Under the pieces are notes generated by a model. The model made no database searches, had not been told where the DNA came from, and saw only the letters and a program-made list of their open reading frames with translations. A program made the translations under genes and the position numbers. A stretch of DNA of 64,000 nucleotides from Saprospiraceae bacterium. Lineage in GTDB: Bacteria; Bacteroidota; Bacteroidia; Chitinophagales; Saprospiraceae. The stretch covers positions 868,001 through 932,000 of the forward strand of contig JAWKLJ010000001.1 in assembly GCA_041392805.1 (NCBI GenBank), read 5' to 3'. This document shows, in pieces, positions 17,712 to 26,300 of this stretch (its first letter is position 1; each line of letters opens with the position of its first letter).

Positions 17712-18917
17712 ATGAAAATTAACACCAGAATTCAGCTGTCCATCATGATGTTCCTCCAGTTTTTTATCTGGGGGTGCTGGTATGTGACTATGGGGACTTA
17801 TTTTGGCACCCTTGGCTTCCAAGGATCAGATGTGGGCAATGCCTATAGTACAATCAGCCTGGGCGCTATCTTTGCCCCACTCTTTGTAGGCATGATTGCC
17901 GACCGGTTTTTTAATGCCGAAAAGGTATTGGGTGCCCTTCACTTGATTGGTGCAGGCTTGTTGTATTGGATTTCCACGATCACAAGTCCATCCGGAGTGT
18001 ACTGGGGTTTACTCCTTTATTCGCTCTGCTATATGCCCACCCTGGCCATTGCCAATGCTGTGGCTTTCAATCAAATGGATAGCCCTGAAAAAGAGTTCCC
18101 CTCTATTCGGGTCTTGGGAACCATTGCCTGGATTATTGCGGGGCTCACCATCGGGTTTATGAAAATCGAACCTACCGCTACTCCTTTTTTGATTGCTAGT
18201 GGCATGTCTGTGGTAATGGGCGTCTATTCCTTCTTTTTACCTGCCACCCCACCTAAAGGGAAAGGGAAAAAGGCTTCTATTGGACAACTATTGGGTTTTG
18301 ATGCCCTGAGGTTGATGAAAGACCGCTCCTTTGCCGTCCTGATCATTGGGTCCTTGCTGGTTTCAATTCCACTTTCCTTTTATTATAACTTTACCAATCC
18401 TTATTTCAATGAAGTCGGGATGGTCAATGCTGCCGGCAAAATGACCATGGGGCAAATGTCTGAAATCCTTTTCCTTTTGCTAATGCCGTTCTTTTTCCGC
18501 AAACTAGGCGTGAAAAAAATGATCCTTTTCGGTATTTTCTGCTGGCTAACCCGCTACTTACTTTTTGCCTATGGAAACAACGAAGGACTTGTTTTCATGT
18601 TTTATATCGGTATCATTTTGCATGGCCTCTGCTACGACTTTTTCTTCGTCACTGGTCAGATTTATGTCGATAATGAAGCTCCTGAAGAGGTGCGTTCCAG
18701 TGCCCAAGGACTAATTGCCCTGGTCACCTATGGTTTGGGGATGTATATTGGTTCGGTTTATTCCGGCTACGTCGTAGAATCCCAGCAGATCATGAGTGAT
18801 GCCGGAGAAATCATCGGTCACCATTGGTGGAATATCTGGATGGTGCCTGCGGCATTGGCGGGTGGCGTCTTGATCCTTTTTGCGATCTTCTTTAAAGAAA
18901 AACCAAAAATAGCTTAG
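17712..18917 (+). CDS. MFS permease of the nucleoside:H+ symporter type (NupG/YegT-like)
   Basis: About 401 residues from MKINTRIQLSIMMFLQFFIW; an in-frame start at 17682 adds ten residues that do not fit. Around 12 membrane segments. The opening QFFIWGCWYVTMGTYF and the segment DFFFVTGQIYVDNEAPEEVR are characteristic of the NHS (nucleoside permease) branch of the MFS in Bacteroidota. The true substrate may be a nucleoside or a sugar derivative. It follows the creatininase-family gene, probably as an operon. Downstream (18925-18985) is a G-rich stretch of GGACGTGGAGGTAATGGAGG-like units. Confidence 0.8.
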   Translation: MKINTRIQLSIMMFLQFFIWGCWYVTMGTYFGTLGFQGSDVGNAYSTISLGAIFAPLFVGMIADRFFNAEKVLGALHLIGAGLLYWISTITSPSGVYWGLLLYSLCYMPTLAIANAVAFNQMDSPEKEFPSIRVLGTIAWIIAGLTIGFMKIEPTATPFLIASGMSVVMGVYSFFLPATPPKGKGKKASIGQLLGFDALRLMKDRSFAVLIIGSLLVSIPLSFYYNFTNPYFNEVGMVNAAGKMTMGQMSEILFLLLMPFFFRKLGVKKMILFGIFCWLTRYLLFAYGNNEGLVFMFYIGIILHGLCYDFFFVTGQIYVDNEAPEEVRSSAQGLIALVTYGLGMYIGSVYSGYVVESQQIMSDAGEIIGHHWWNIWMVPAALAGGVLILFAIFFKEKPKIA

Positions 18918-18919
18918 TG

Positions 18920-18990
18920 GTTTTGGGGGCGTGGTTTTGGGGGACGTGGAGGTAATGGAGGGGGAGAGGTAATGGAGGTTGAAGGGTTAG
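18920..18990. repeat. G-rich repeat, inverted copy of a CCTCCA/CCACGTCC element
   Basis: Several runs of 4-5 guanines spaced by short stretches, including GGACGTGGAGGTAATGGAGG. The complement resembles the CTCCAATACCTCCACGTCC motif at 12155-12190, 15345-15415, 15653-15690 and 24600-24630. It could form a G-quadruplex; no function is known. Confidence 0.5.
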
Positions 18991-19057
18991 GGGTTTGTCT
19001 TACTGTCGGGATTTAGGGCGGGATACTGTATCTTGCCTATTCACAACAAGCAACATC

Positions 19058-19435
19058 ATGAATGACCGACCCAAAATCAGCGGGACCCGCTACGTACTCG
19101 CCGTAAAAGACCTGGAACGATCCGTTAATTTTTACCGGGATAAGCTCGGCTTTACCAGTATGTGGGCGGATACCGGCTGGCACCAGCTCCGGCGAGACGA
19201 CTGTATCGTGATGCTAGGGGAATGCCCAGACGACCGTTCGGCCTTTGAAACAGTAAACCACTCCTATTTTGCCTATATCGATGTGGAGCAGATCGACGCC
19301 CTGTATGAAGAATTGAGCAAAGCCGGGGTAGATATCCTCAGCGGGGTTACCGATGAGCCCTGGGGGCAGCGCGAGTTTGCCATTCGCACCGTCGACGGGC
19401 ATCGCATCAGGTTCGGACAGGCTATCGATAGCTGA
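19058..19435 (+). CDS. Glyoxalase/bleomycin-resistance (VOC) family protein
   Basis: 125 residues from the ATG at 19058 (MNDRPKISGTRYVLAVKDLE); a longer frame from 18995 has a non-family extension. A single VOC fold is visible: VKDLERSVNFYRDKLGF, a central YFAYIDVEQIDALYEEL, and the C-terminal EFAIRTVDGHRIRFGQ with a typical glutamate/histidine end. The metal or ligand is unknown. G+C content is visibly higher than in the genes to the left, like the ABC permease that follows. Confidence 0.8.
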   Translation: MNDRPKISGTRYVLAVKDLERSVNFYRDKLGFTSMWADTGWHQLRRDDCIVMLGECPDDRSAFETVNHSYFAYIDVEQIDALYEELSKAGVDILSGVTDEPWGQREFAIRTVDGHRIRFGQAIDS

Positions 19436-19600
19436 AGAAATAAACGTTTAAAACGTAAGAAGCTGTATTAAAGCCGCCCTGGCCAATCCGGTAGAGGCGA
19501 TAAGAACAGGTCACTGATCTACTTTCCAGGTAGTTCGTCTACTAATCCGTCAGTTTTGGCATTTTTTGCTTTCTTTTAAGGAGCAAAACGACTATAAAAC

Positions 19601-21982
19601 ATGATCAAAAGCCACTTCAACCTCGCCTGGCGCATGCTGCGCAATCAATGGTCCTACAGTCTGATCAACATCAGCGGGCTGGCCGCAGCTATGGTATGCT
19701 GCATCTTCATCTTGCTGTATATTTACGACGAGCGCAGCTACGATCGCTACCATGCCGATGCGGACCGGATCTATCGCATTGCCCGCGACATGGTCAACAA
19801 CGAAGGGCAGCGCGAACCCAACGCCCGCACCTACCGTCCAATGGCCTTTGCCTTACGCACGGAACTGCCGGAAGTGGAGGCAGCTACTGCTTTGGTACCC
19901 ATACGGGAGACGGTCATGCGCTACGGAGACCGGCAGTTTTACGAAGCCCGCATCTTCGAAGCCGACCGCCACCTGTTTGAAGTATTCACTTTCCCTTTCC
20001 TACAGGGCAATCCCGAAGATGTCCTGCGCACGCCGGAGGCGATGATGATCACCGAGTCGACCGCACGGAAATACTTCGGCAGTGAAGATCCGATAGGCAA
20101 AAAAATACAGGGAGAGAACGGCAATTACCTGGTGCAGGCGGTGGTAAAGGACGTGCCGGCCAATTCCCACTTCCTTTTCGATATGCTGATCCCGCACCGG
20201 GTGCTGGAGGAAAGTGGTGAGATGCCCTGGGGGCCAACCAACCACTGTACCTATGTTAAACTCCGGCCTGCTTCGGACAGAACGGTCTTGGAAAAAAAGA
20301 TCCAGGCGCTGGTATTGCAGCACAAGCCCCAAACACTGGATACCTACTTTGTACAGCCGCTTACCGACATCCACCTGCACTCGAAGTTGAGCGGCGAACT
20401 GGCCGTCAACGGCAGCGCCGCCACCCTGCGGATCGTGAGCATCATTGCTTTGTTCGTGATGCTCGTAGCCTGCATCAATTACATCAACCTGGCCACGGCG
20501 CGGGCCGGCGGGCGGGCCCGGGAGATCGGCATCCGGAAAACGGTGGGCGCCCTGCGTCAGTCGGTGATCGGCCAGTTCCTTACAGAGGCGGTGCTCACGG
20601 CAGCGCTGGCCTTTGCATTGGCCCTGGTGTTGTGCCTGGTGCTGCTTCCTGCATTCAATACCCTCACTGGCAAGCAGTTTTCGCTGTTGGCGCCCGGAAT
20701 GGCAGGTGTGTGGCTGTCCTTCGGAGGATTGGCCGTGCTGATCGGGCTACTGGCGGGGCTTTATCCGGCCTTGTATTTATCGGCTTTCCGGCCAGTGGAA
20801 GTATTGAAAGGTTCGTCTGCTCAGACCAGCGGTTCGGTGGGTTGGGTGCGCAGTATCCTGGTGGGTTTGCAGTTTTCGATCTCCATAGCGCTGATCCTAG
20901 GTACGATCGTCGTCGTTCGCCAAATGCAGTATATCCATAATACGGACCCCGGTTTCGATCAGGAGCAGGTACTCATTCTGCCAAACGCCCGCATGCTGCC
21001 CGGCAGGCAGGTGTTGGAAGCGCAGATCAGGCAATTGCCGGAGGTGATCGAGATAGGAGCCTCGACAAGCATCATCGGCCAGCCGACCTGGTTGGGAAAC
21101 ATCCGCAAATCGATCTCGGAGACCGATCGCATGATCAATTTTTGCCAGATCGACTATCACTACCTGGACGCCCTGGGTATGCGCCTGCTGGCCGGGCGGA
21201 AGTTCTCTCCCGAATTCCCGGCAGATACCTTCAATACGGTCATTCTAAACGAAGCCGCCGTCAGAGAACTTCAACTGGATGACCCCATCGGAAAGCAATT
21301 GATCTGGGACGCCGCTGTTCTGGACACCGTCATTTATGCCGCTGTGGTCGGTGTGGTCAGTGATTTTCACTTCAGTTCTTTCCACGAGCCGATCAAACCA
21401 TTTGCTTTTTTGATCCGCAATCACTTTTTTGTGCAGGATGATTTTACTTCCAAGCTCTTTGTCAAGGTCCGGGGAAATGATCTGACGGGCACGATTGCCG
21501 CTGTGGAAAAGCTTTGGCAGGAGTTCGTACCACAGCGCCCCTTTTCCTATCTGTATCTGGAGGAGACCTTTGCCCAACTGCACGCAGCCGAGCAGCGATT
21601 CGAGGTGTTGTTCTCCTGCCTGACCGGGCTGGCCATCTTTATCGCCTGTCTCGGGTTGTTTGCACTGATTGCTTTTGTGGTGCAGCAGCGGACAAAAGAG
21701 ATCGGCATTCGCAAGGTATTGGGCGCTTCCGTTACCAGTATCGTGCTGTTGCTCAACAAGGACCTGTTGAAACTGATCGGGATCGCCATGCTGGTGGCCA
21801 CCCCCGTGGCAGCGTATTTTCTGGAACAATGGCTGGACGGGTTTGCTTATCGCATCCGCCTGGAGTGGTGGATGATCGCGTTGGCCGGGTTGGCTGCGCT
21901 GGCTGTGGCCTTTCTATCGACTGGTTATCAGTCGGTAAAAGCGTCGCTGATGAATCCGGTGGAAAGCTTGAAGCATGAATGA
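19601..21982 (+). CDS. ABC transporter permease (FtsX/MacB-like, Bacteroidota type)
   Basis: 793 residues with the two-module layout of large Bacteroidota FtsX-like permeases: an N-terminal membrane helix (AAMVCCIFILLYIYDE), a MacB-like periplasmic domain, three membrane helices around residues 280-420, a second periplasmic domain, and a final FtsX block of three helices. The recurring ARAGGRAREIGIRKTVGA and QQRTKEIGIRKVLGAS motifs are the usual coupling sequences. No ATPase gene is next to it, which is common for this group. It likely exports a peptide, lipid or drug, or acts in stress signalling. The gene is notably G+C rich compared with its neighbours. Confidence 0.9.
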   Translation: MIKSHFNLAWRMLRNQWSYSLINISGLAAAMVCCIFILLYIYDERSYDRYHADADRIYRIARDMVNNEGQREPNARTYRPMAFALRTELPEVEAATALVPIRETVMRYGDRQFYEARIFEADRHLFEVFTFPFLQGNPEDVLRTPEAMMITESTARKYFGSEDPIGKKIQGENGNYLVQAVVKDVPANSHFLFDMLIPHRVLEESGEMPWGPTNHCTYVKLRPASDRTVLEKKIQALVLQHKPQTLDTYFVQPLTDIHLHSKLSGELAVNGSAATLRIVSIIALFVMLVACINYINLATARAGGRAREIGIRKTVGALRQSVIGQFLTEAVLTAALAFALALVLCLVLLPAFNTLTGKQFSLLAPGMAGVWLSFGGLAVLIGLLAGLYPALYLSAFRPVEVLKGSSAQTSGSVGWVRSILVGLQFSISIALILGTIVVVRQMQYIHNTDPGFDQEQVLILPNARMLPGRQVLEAQIRQLPEVIEIGASTSIIGQPTWLGNIRKSISETDRMINFCQIDYHYLDALGMRLLAGRKFSPEFPADTFNTVILNEAAVRELQLDDPIGKQLIWDAAVLDTVIYAAVVGVVSDFHFSSFHEPIKPFAFLIRNHFFVQDDFTSKLFVKVRGNDLTGTIAAVEKLWQEFVPQRPFSYLYLEETFAQLHAAEQRFEVLFSCLTGLAIFIACLGLFALIAFVVQQRTKEIGIRKVLGASVTSIVLLLNKDLLKLIGIAMLVATPVAAYFLEQWLDGFAYRIRLEWWMIALAGLAALAVAFLSTGYQSVKASLMNPVESLKHE

Positions 21983-22163
21983 AATACTTAAAGATACATC
22001 GATTTAGTGGGGCATCCCAAACCAATTTATGGAAAAAAAATGGTTTATTATTTGCCAATTTTGTAGCTTTGAAAAACTTTTCATCCTGGTATTTGCCATA
22101 TTTTTTGTACCTGATCCGTCTAGTAGGCAAATTACCTGCATGCTTCAATAAAAAGACATTGCT

Positions 22164-22448
22164 ATGATAACTCTTCGTATTGAACATAAAGTGTCGAGTT
22201 TTGATGGATGGAAAAATGCATTTGATAGTGATCCCATCAACCGCAAACAATCAGGTGTGAAGCGTTATCGCATATACCGTCCAGCAGATGATGAAAATTA
22301 TGTAATCATTGAACTCGACTTTGAACATATAGAGCAAGCACATTCAACGCAGACTGCGCTTCATAAGATGTTTGGAATGGCTGAGGGTAAATTAATTTTT
22401 GGCGGACAAACCAAAATCCTGACCATGATGGAAGTAACTGAATTATAA
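22164..22448 (+). CDS. Small ferredoxin-fold (dimeric alpha-beta barrel-like) protein
   Basis: 94 residues. The opening MITLRIEHKVSSFDGWKNAF, the middle YRIYRPADDENYVIIELDF and the end GGQTKILTMMEV suggest the compact fold of antibiotic-biosynthesis-monooxygenase or cyclase-like proteins. No catalytic residue can be named. It stands alone 180 bases after the ABC permease. Confidence 0.55.
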   Translation: MITLRIEHKVSSFDGWKNAFDSDPINRKQSGVKRYRIYRPADDENYVIIELDFEHIEQAHSTQTALHKMFGMAEGKLIFGGQTKILTMMEVTEL

Positions 22449-22653
22449 AAGTGATGTTGAACATTAAATCTATCGTTCGCTTTATCAATATCATGCTTGC
22501 TCTTAATGCTGCAAAGTTATGGTCTTTATAGTCGGTCCATAATTCCTGACCTAATTGCAGGTCAGCATCACTTAAAAAAATTCTATTGCCAAAACAAAGC
22601 TGAAGCTGACTGGAATCCGCTCTGAAGCAATGAAAACAAAAGGGCTGGAACAT
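22449..22653 (-). pseudogene. Possible C-terminal remnant of a DUF1835/DUF3658-like protein
   Basis: The minus strand from 22653 reads FCFHCFRADSSQLQLCFGN, then IFLSDADLQLGQELWTDYKD, which resembles the end of DUF1835/DUF3658 proteins. There is no upstream body: other frames have stops. It may be a decayed gene, or chance. The rest of 22654-22832 has no gene that I can see. Confidence 0.25.
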
Positions 22654-22832
22654 CGGAATTTAAATTCCTCACAGAGGTGCTCCACACTTTTTCATGCTCT
22701 CCGATACTTACACGGCAAGGCAGCATGTAGATGCGGCCGGAAACATTATCATCGGGGATAACAATATCACCAGCTGAATACTTATGCTAAGTAGATGCAA
22801 GACTAAACCAGAAACTGTAGCCTGCCCTATTT

Positions 22833-24260
22833 TTAGGCTAAAAACAAATCATCTAATTGCAAGACCTGATCAATCAAGCCAATGCTGTGTTCATTAGGCT
22901 TAAGACCGAGTGTAGTAATTAGGCTGATAAATAATTGTTTATGGGTGCCAGTAGCTTCTTCAAAGATTTCTTTTTTTTCTCGAAGCTTCTCGGCAGTTGA
23001 CTTACTTAGTGTAAATGTTTTGTTGTGGAATTTGATCTCAAAAAGATGTATGATTTGGTCATTGCGATCTAAGACTAAATCAATTTGAGTGCCAGGGTCA
23101 TTTTTTGTTCCCTTTTTAAAAAAAGAAGCGGCTGTAGTATAAACTCCGGCAATACCAAGTGCTTTTTTGATCTGCGGAATATGTTTGAGGCAAATACTCT
23201 CAAAAGCATAGCCGCTCCAGGTTGTATATTCCTGTTTTTGACTTAATCGCAGCCAGGTGCCACTACCCTCATTTTTTTTATCTTCCATAAACTGAAGATA
23301 AAACAGGGAATATTCATCCGTCAAGCGGTACAACATTTCTTTCTTCTTTTTTCCAAAAGGATAATAAGCCCCAAGGAATCCAGATTGTACTAATTCCTCT
23401 AGTATGGTGGTCGTGGCTCCCCCCTGTGGCGTTTTAGCCTGTTGAATAATTTGTTGACGGGTTAAGCCCTGACGCTTTTTGGCTAAAGCACGAATGACAG
23501 CAATATGATAATCTGCATTTTCAAATAATGCTGGGTATAGCCGGGAAAATTCATTTTTCAGAAAACTGTTTTCAGCAAAGAGGATATGATCGATGTTTTG
23601 CACAGCACTTTGCCCCTTTTTGACCTCTTTCAAGTAATGAGGAACTCCGCCAAGCGCCATGTAGAGTTGCACAATTTGGTAACGATTAAATCTGATCCCT
23701 TTAGCCTTAAAGTAAGCCTCCGTTTCAGACAGCGTGAAAGGTTTCAAATGGATATACTTGGTGATTCGGTTATGTAATCCACCTTTATGATTCACCACTT
23801 TCTGGATCATCCAAGAAGCAGCAGAACCACAGATAACCACAACCATATTTTGGCGAGAAGCCCAACTATTCCAAAAGTAGCCCAAAGCTTTTAGAAAACC
23901 AGATCGTGGAGTCGCCAGCCACGGCAACTCATCAAAAAATATTACAATTTTCTTTTTGCCCAGGTGGGGTTCCAAGTAAGTACGCAAAGTAAAAAAGGCA
24001 TCCAACCAATCTTTTGGTGGTGCAATTTCTGTTTTGGCTAGATATTGAAGTTGGTCAGCAAAAGTACGTAATTGCTGATTTCGGCTTGCATTTTGCACTC
24101 CAGTGATCTCAAAGGCAATCTGTTTTTCATAGGAACTGGTCACTAGAAAAGTCTTACCAATTCGCCTCCTTCCAATTACCGCCAACATCTCCGCTTCAGC
24201 AGATTGTAATGCTTCTTTTAAAATTTGTTGCTCTTCTTTTCTTCCGATAAACTGCTTCAT
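22833..24260 (-). CDS. AAA-type ATPase with C-terminal DUF234/nuclease-like domain
   Basis: 475 residues from the ATG at 24260; a GTG at 24269 is the alternative. Walker A is GRRRIGKT (near residue 31) and Walker B is KIVIFFDELPWL (near 108). A winged-helix-like segment follows (KKRQGLTRQQIIQQAKT). The C-terminal domain contains GTQIDLVLDRNDQIIHLFEIKF, a D...ExK pattern of the PD-(D/E)xK nuclease-like fold typical of DUF234 proteins. Known relatives are widespread in archaea and Bacteroidota with no settled role. A perfect inverted repeat sits 6 bases upstream of the start codon, suggesting control by a repressor or by mRNA structure. Confidence 0.85.
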   Translation of the reverse strand: MKQFIGRKEEQQILKEALQSAEAEMLAVIGRRRIGKTFLVTSSYEKQIAFEITGVQNASRNQQLRTFADQLQYLAKTEIAPPKDWLDAFFTLRTYLEPHLGKKKIVIFFDELPWLATPRSGFLKALGYFWNSWASRQNMVVVICGSAASWMIQKVVNHKGGLHNRITKYIHLKPFTLSETEAYFKAKGIRFNRYQIVQLYMALGGVPHYLKEVKKGQSAVQNIDHILFAENSFLKNEFSRLYPALFENADYHIAVIRALAKKRQGLTRQQIIQQAKTPQGGATTTILEELVQSGFLGAYYPFGKKKKEMLYRLTDEYSLFYLQFMEDKKNEGSGTWLRLSQKQEYTTWSGYAFESICLKHIPQIKKALGIAGVYTTAASFFKKGTKNDPGTQIDLVLDRNDQIIHLFEIKFHNKTFTLSKSTAEKLREKKEIFEEATGTHKQLFISLITTLGLKPNEHSIGLIDQVLQLDDLFLA

Positions 24261-24266
24261 ATTTTC

Positions 24267-24320
24267 CACATAAAGTTGCCAAATCTATATAAAGATAGAT
24301 GTTTTTGGCAACTTTATGTG
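24267..24320. promoter_or_regulatory. Perfect 17-bp inverted repeat in front of the AAA ATPase gene
   Basis: CACATAAAGTTGCCAAA (24267-24283) and its exact reverse complement (24304-24320) are separated by 20 bases. The spacer holds a nested ATCTAT/ATAGAT pair. It begins 6 bases upstream of the minus-strand start at 24260, in the position of an operator or a 5'-leader hairpin. Confidence 0.75.
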
Positions 24321-24345
24321 AAAAATCCTGGTTAAAACTTATTAA

Positions 24346-24504
24346 GGAACGATCGAATAATAAGTTCGACAATTATGGGTCGGCTATTTTGTGGCTAGGC
24401 GAGCCAAAAAACGCAGGCGTAGCCTAAGCTACGGCGAGTATTTTTGGCGAAGCATGGTCACAAAAGAGGCAGCCAGAAAGTCGAAGTTATTGTTTGAACG
24501 TTCC
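24346..24504. repeat. 159-bp imperfect foldback element
   Basis: The left end GGAACGATCGAATAATAAGT pairs, with few mismatches, with the right end reading back from 24504 (GGAACGTTCAAACAATAACT). Pairing continues inward past a TTTTGTGGC/TTTTGTGAC segment and a GCCAAAAA segment to a centre CGTAGC-CTAA-GCTACG at 24418-24433. It could fold as one long hairpin. The stretch 24505-24639 has a C-rich end with a CTCCAATACCTCCACGTCC unit and no gene. Confidence 0.75.
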
Positions 24505-24639
24505 TATGTGTCTATTCACTTAGACGAGGCAGCTTGAGATATGTTTGACTGAGTCCTTTTCTTAATTCCTATCCCTTCTCCCCTACCCGCCAATATTGAT
24601 TTTTTTTCTATCTCCAATACCTCCACGTCCTAACAACAT

Positions 24640-25044
24640 TTACGCAGGCCGCATCGTATTCCAAGGCGCCCGATCAAACACATCCTCCACTTCGTAACCA
24701 TCCTCGCCGATAGCTGGACTAAGAATCGCAATGATCCGGGCATCGCTATCCGAAGCATTAAAAGAAGCATGCACTACTCCTGCTGGAATAAAACAGGAAT
24801 CGCCTGGCGTTAAAAATCTTTTTTCGCCCTCGATCCATTGTTCCAGGGTCCCTTCTATGACATAGATCACCTCTTCCTGGTTGGGGTGATGATGAAAACT
24901 ATGTTGCTTACCGGGTTCAAATACCGCATCAATAACCATGATATTTTTAGCCCCTGTTTGTTTAGGTCCAGTGAGCGCAACTGATCGTCCAATAGGCGCT
25001 TCTTCCCAAGCCAGATCAGCTTTTGTTACAAATTTTCCGTTCAT
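24640..25044 (-). CDS. Single-domain cupin protein
   Basis: 134 residues. A standard small cupin: FEPGKQHSFHHHPNQEEVIY (three histidines and a glutamate, the metal-binding first motif) and PGDSCFIPAGVVHASFNAS (second motif with the last histidine). The metal and substrate are unknown. It is the last gene of a likely operon with the Tm-1-like protein (53-base gap) and the large lipoprotein upstream, so a role in the same catabolic pathway is likely. Confidence 0.85.
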   Translation of the reverse strand: MNGKFVTKADLAWEEAPIGRSVALTGPKQTGAKNIMVIDAVFEPGKQHSFHHHPNQEEVIYVIEGTLEQWIEGEKRFLTPGDSCFIPAGVVHASFNASDSDARIIAILSPAIGEDGYEVEDVFDRAPWNTMRPA

Positions 25045-25097
25045 ATTTTAATTTGTTTGAATGATTCAATTGGTTGTTTGATAGCCATCGGTAGAGG

Positions 25098-26288
25098 TTA
25101 AATTTCCCTAAAACCTTTCAATAGGGCCTCCGCAAAAGGCTCCTCATTTAAAGCAAAGGGCAATATCTCCATTTTTCGATCCTTGGTTTGCTTCACCTCA
25201 TTCATCATGGTAGCTATCAAAGCCGCATCAGCTTCGGGATCATAGAAGGCCTGACCTTCGACAGATAATAGGGAGGTTCCTTTTTCGGGTAAAAAGAAGC
25301 GCACTGGGCCCTCCATTTGATTGAGTTTTTTGGCAATCCATTGCCCCATGAGGATGTTCTCCGCTTTGGTCGTCCGCATGAGGGTGACCTGGGCATTATG
25401 CTGGTACAGCAAGCGGTTTTTATATTTCTCCGGTACGGTGGGCATTCCGCCAAAATTGACCATATCCAAGGCCCCAACTGAACCCACATAGGGCATTTTT
25501 TGTCGGATAACCGCGCCCAATCTGTCTTCTCCAGCACTCATGATTCCCCCCATCAACAAATCACATACTTCCGTCAATGTAACATCTAAAACCCGATGGA
25601 TCAAACCAGAATCAATTAATTTTTCCATGGATTGTCCGCCGGTTCCGGTGGCATGAAAAACCAGGCAATCATAGCTGGATTCCAGGCTACTTCTAAGGAA
25701 ATTGACACAAGGGGTCGTTACGCCAAACATGGTCATTCCCACAGGTGGCTTGGCCATTGTCCATTCCGAGACCGGGTAACTCATCATCCCGATCAATGCA
25801 TGGGCCGCATTGCTCAGGATCAAGTTAGAAATTTGATTAATGCCCGCAATATCCGTTACCGAATACATCATGCAAATATCATTGCCGCCGACATAGGGCG
25901 CTACTTGCCCGGAAGCAACCGTTGAGACCATGATCTTCGGTAAGCCTACCGGCAAGCTTCTGAGGCCCTTACAAATCAAGGCCGTACCGCCTGAGCCGCC
26001 CAAGCCGATCAGACCACCCAAGTCTTTTTGTTGCTGCAGGAAGACTTCCAAGGCCTCCGACATGGCCGTGATCGCATCGCCTCGACCTTCATTATTGGTC
26101 AATAAATCCTTTCTGCTAGGGTGACAACTTGCAATATCTGCTGCCGTAACATCAACTGAATGCGCATGCTGCTGGGTGCTTACATCTAGTAGTTGGCTAG
26201 GAATACCCGCTTCCTGTAGGATTGTTTTTACAAAGGATAATTCCTTAAACTTGGTATCGCAGGTGCCTATGACATATGCTTTTTTCAT
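25098..26288 (-). CDS. Tm-1-like ATP-binding domain protein (UPF0261)
   Basis: 396 residues, the family's usual length. The start KKAYVIGTCDTKFKELSFVK and the GLGGSGGTALICKGLRSLPVGLPK region match the Tm-1-like N-terminal domain of UPF0261. Further family stretches are VSTVASGQVAPYVGGNDICM and VFHATGTGGQSMEKLI. The plant homologue binds ATP and a viral protein; bacterial members often lie in sugar-acid or aromatic catabolic operons, and their reaction is not settled. It is 12 bases downstream of the large ThuA/cupredoxin lipoprotein and 53 bases before a cupin, all on the same strand. Confidence 0.88.
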   Translation of the reverse strand: MKKAYVIGTCDTKFKELSFVKTILQEAGIPSQLLDVSTQQHAHSVDVTAADIASCHPSRKDLLTNNEGRGDAITAMSEALEVFLQQQKDLGGLIGLGGSGGTALICKGLRSLPVGLPKIMVSTVASGQVAPYVGGNDICMMYSVTDIAGINQISNLILSNAAHALIGMMSYPVSEWTMAKPPVGMTMFGVTTPCVNFLRSSLESSYDCLVFHATGTGGQSMEKLIDSGLIHRVLDVTLTEVCDLLMGGIMSAGEDRLGAVIRQKMPYVGSVGALDMVNFGGMPTVPEKYKNRLLYQHNAQVTLMRTTKAENILMGQWIAKKLNQMEGPVRFFLPEKGTSLLSVEGQAFYDPEADAALIATMMNEVKQTKDRKMEILPFALNEEPFAEALLKGFREI

Positions 26289-26300
26289 ATTATTAACAGC

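Noticed and set aside
22306..22653. A full 115-codon minus-strand gene
   Set aside because: It overlaps the end of the plus-strand 94-aa gene, and only its upper part looks protein-like; listed as a possible remnant instead.
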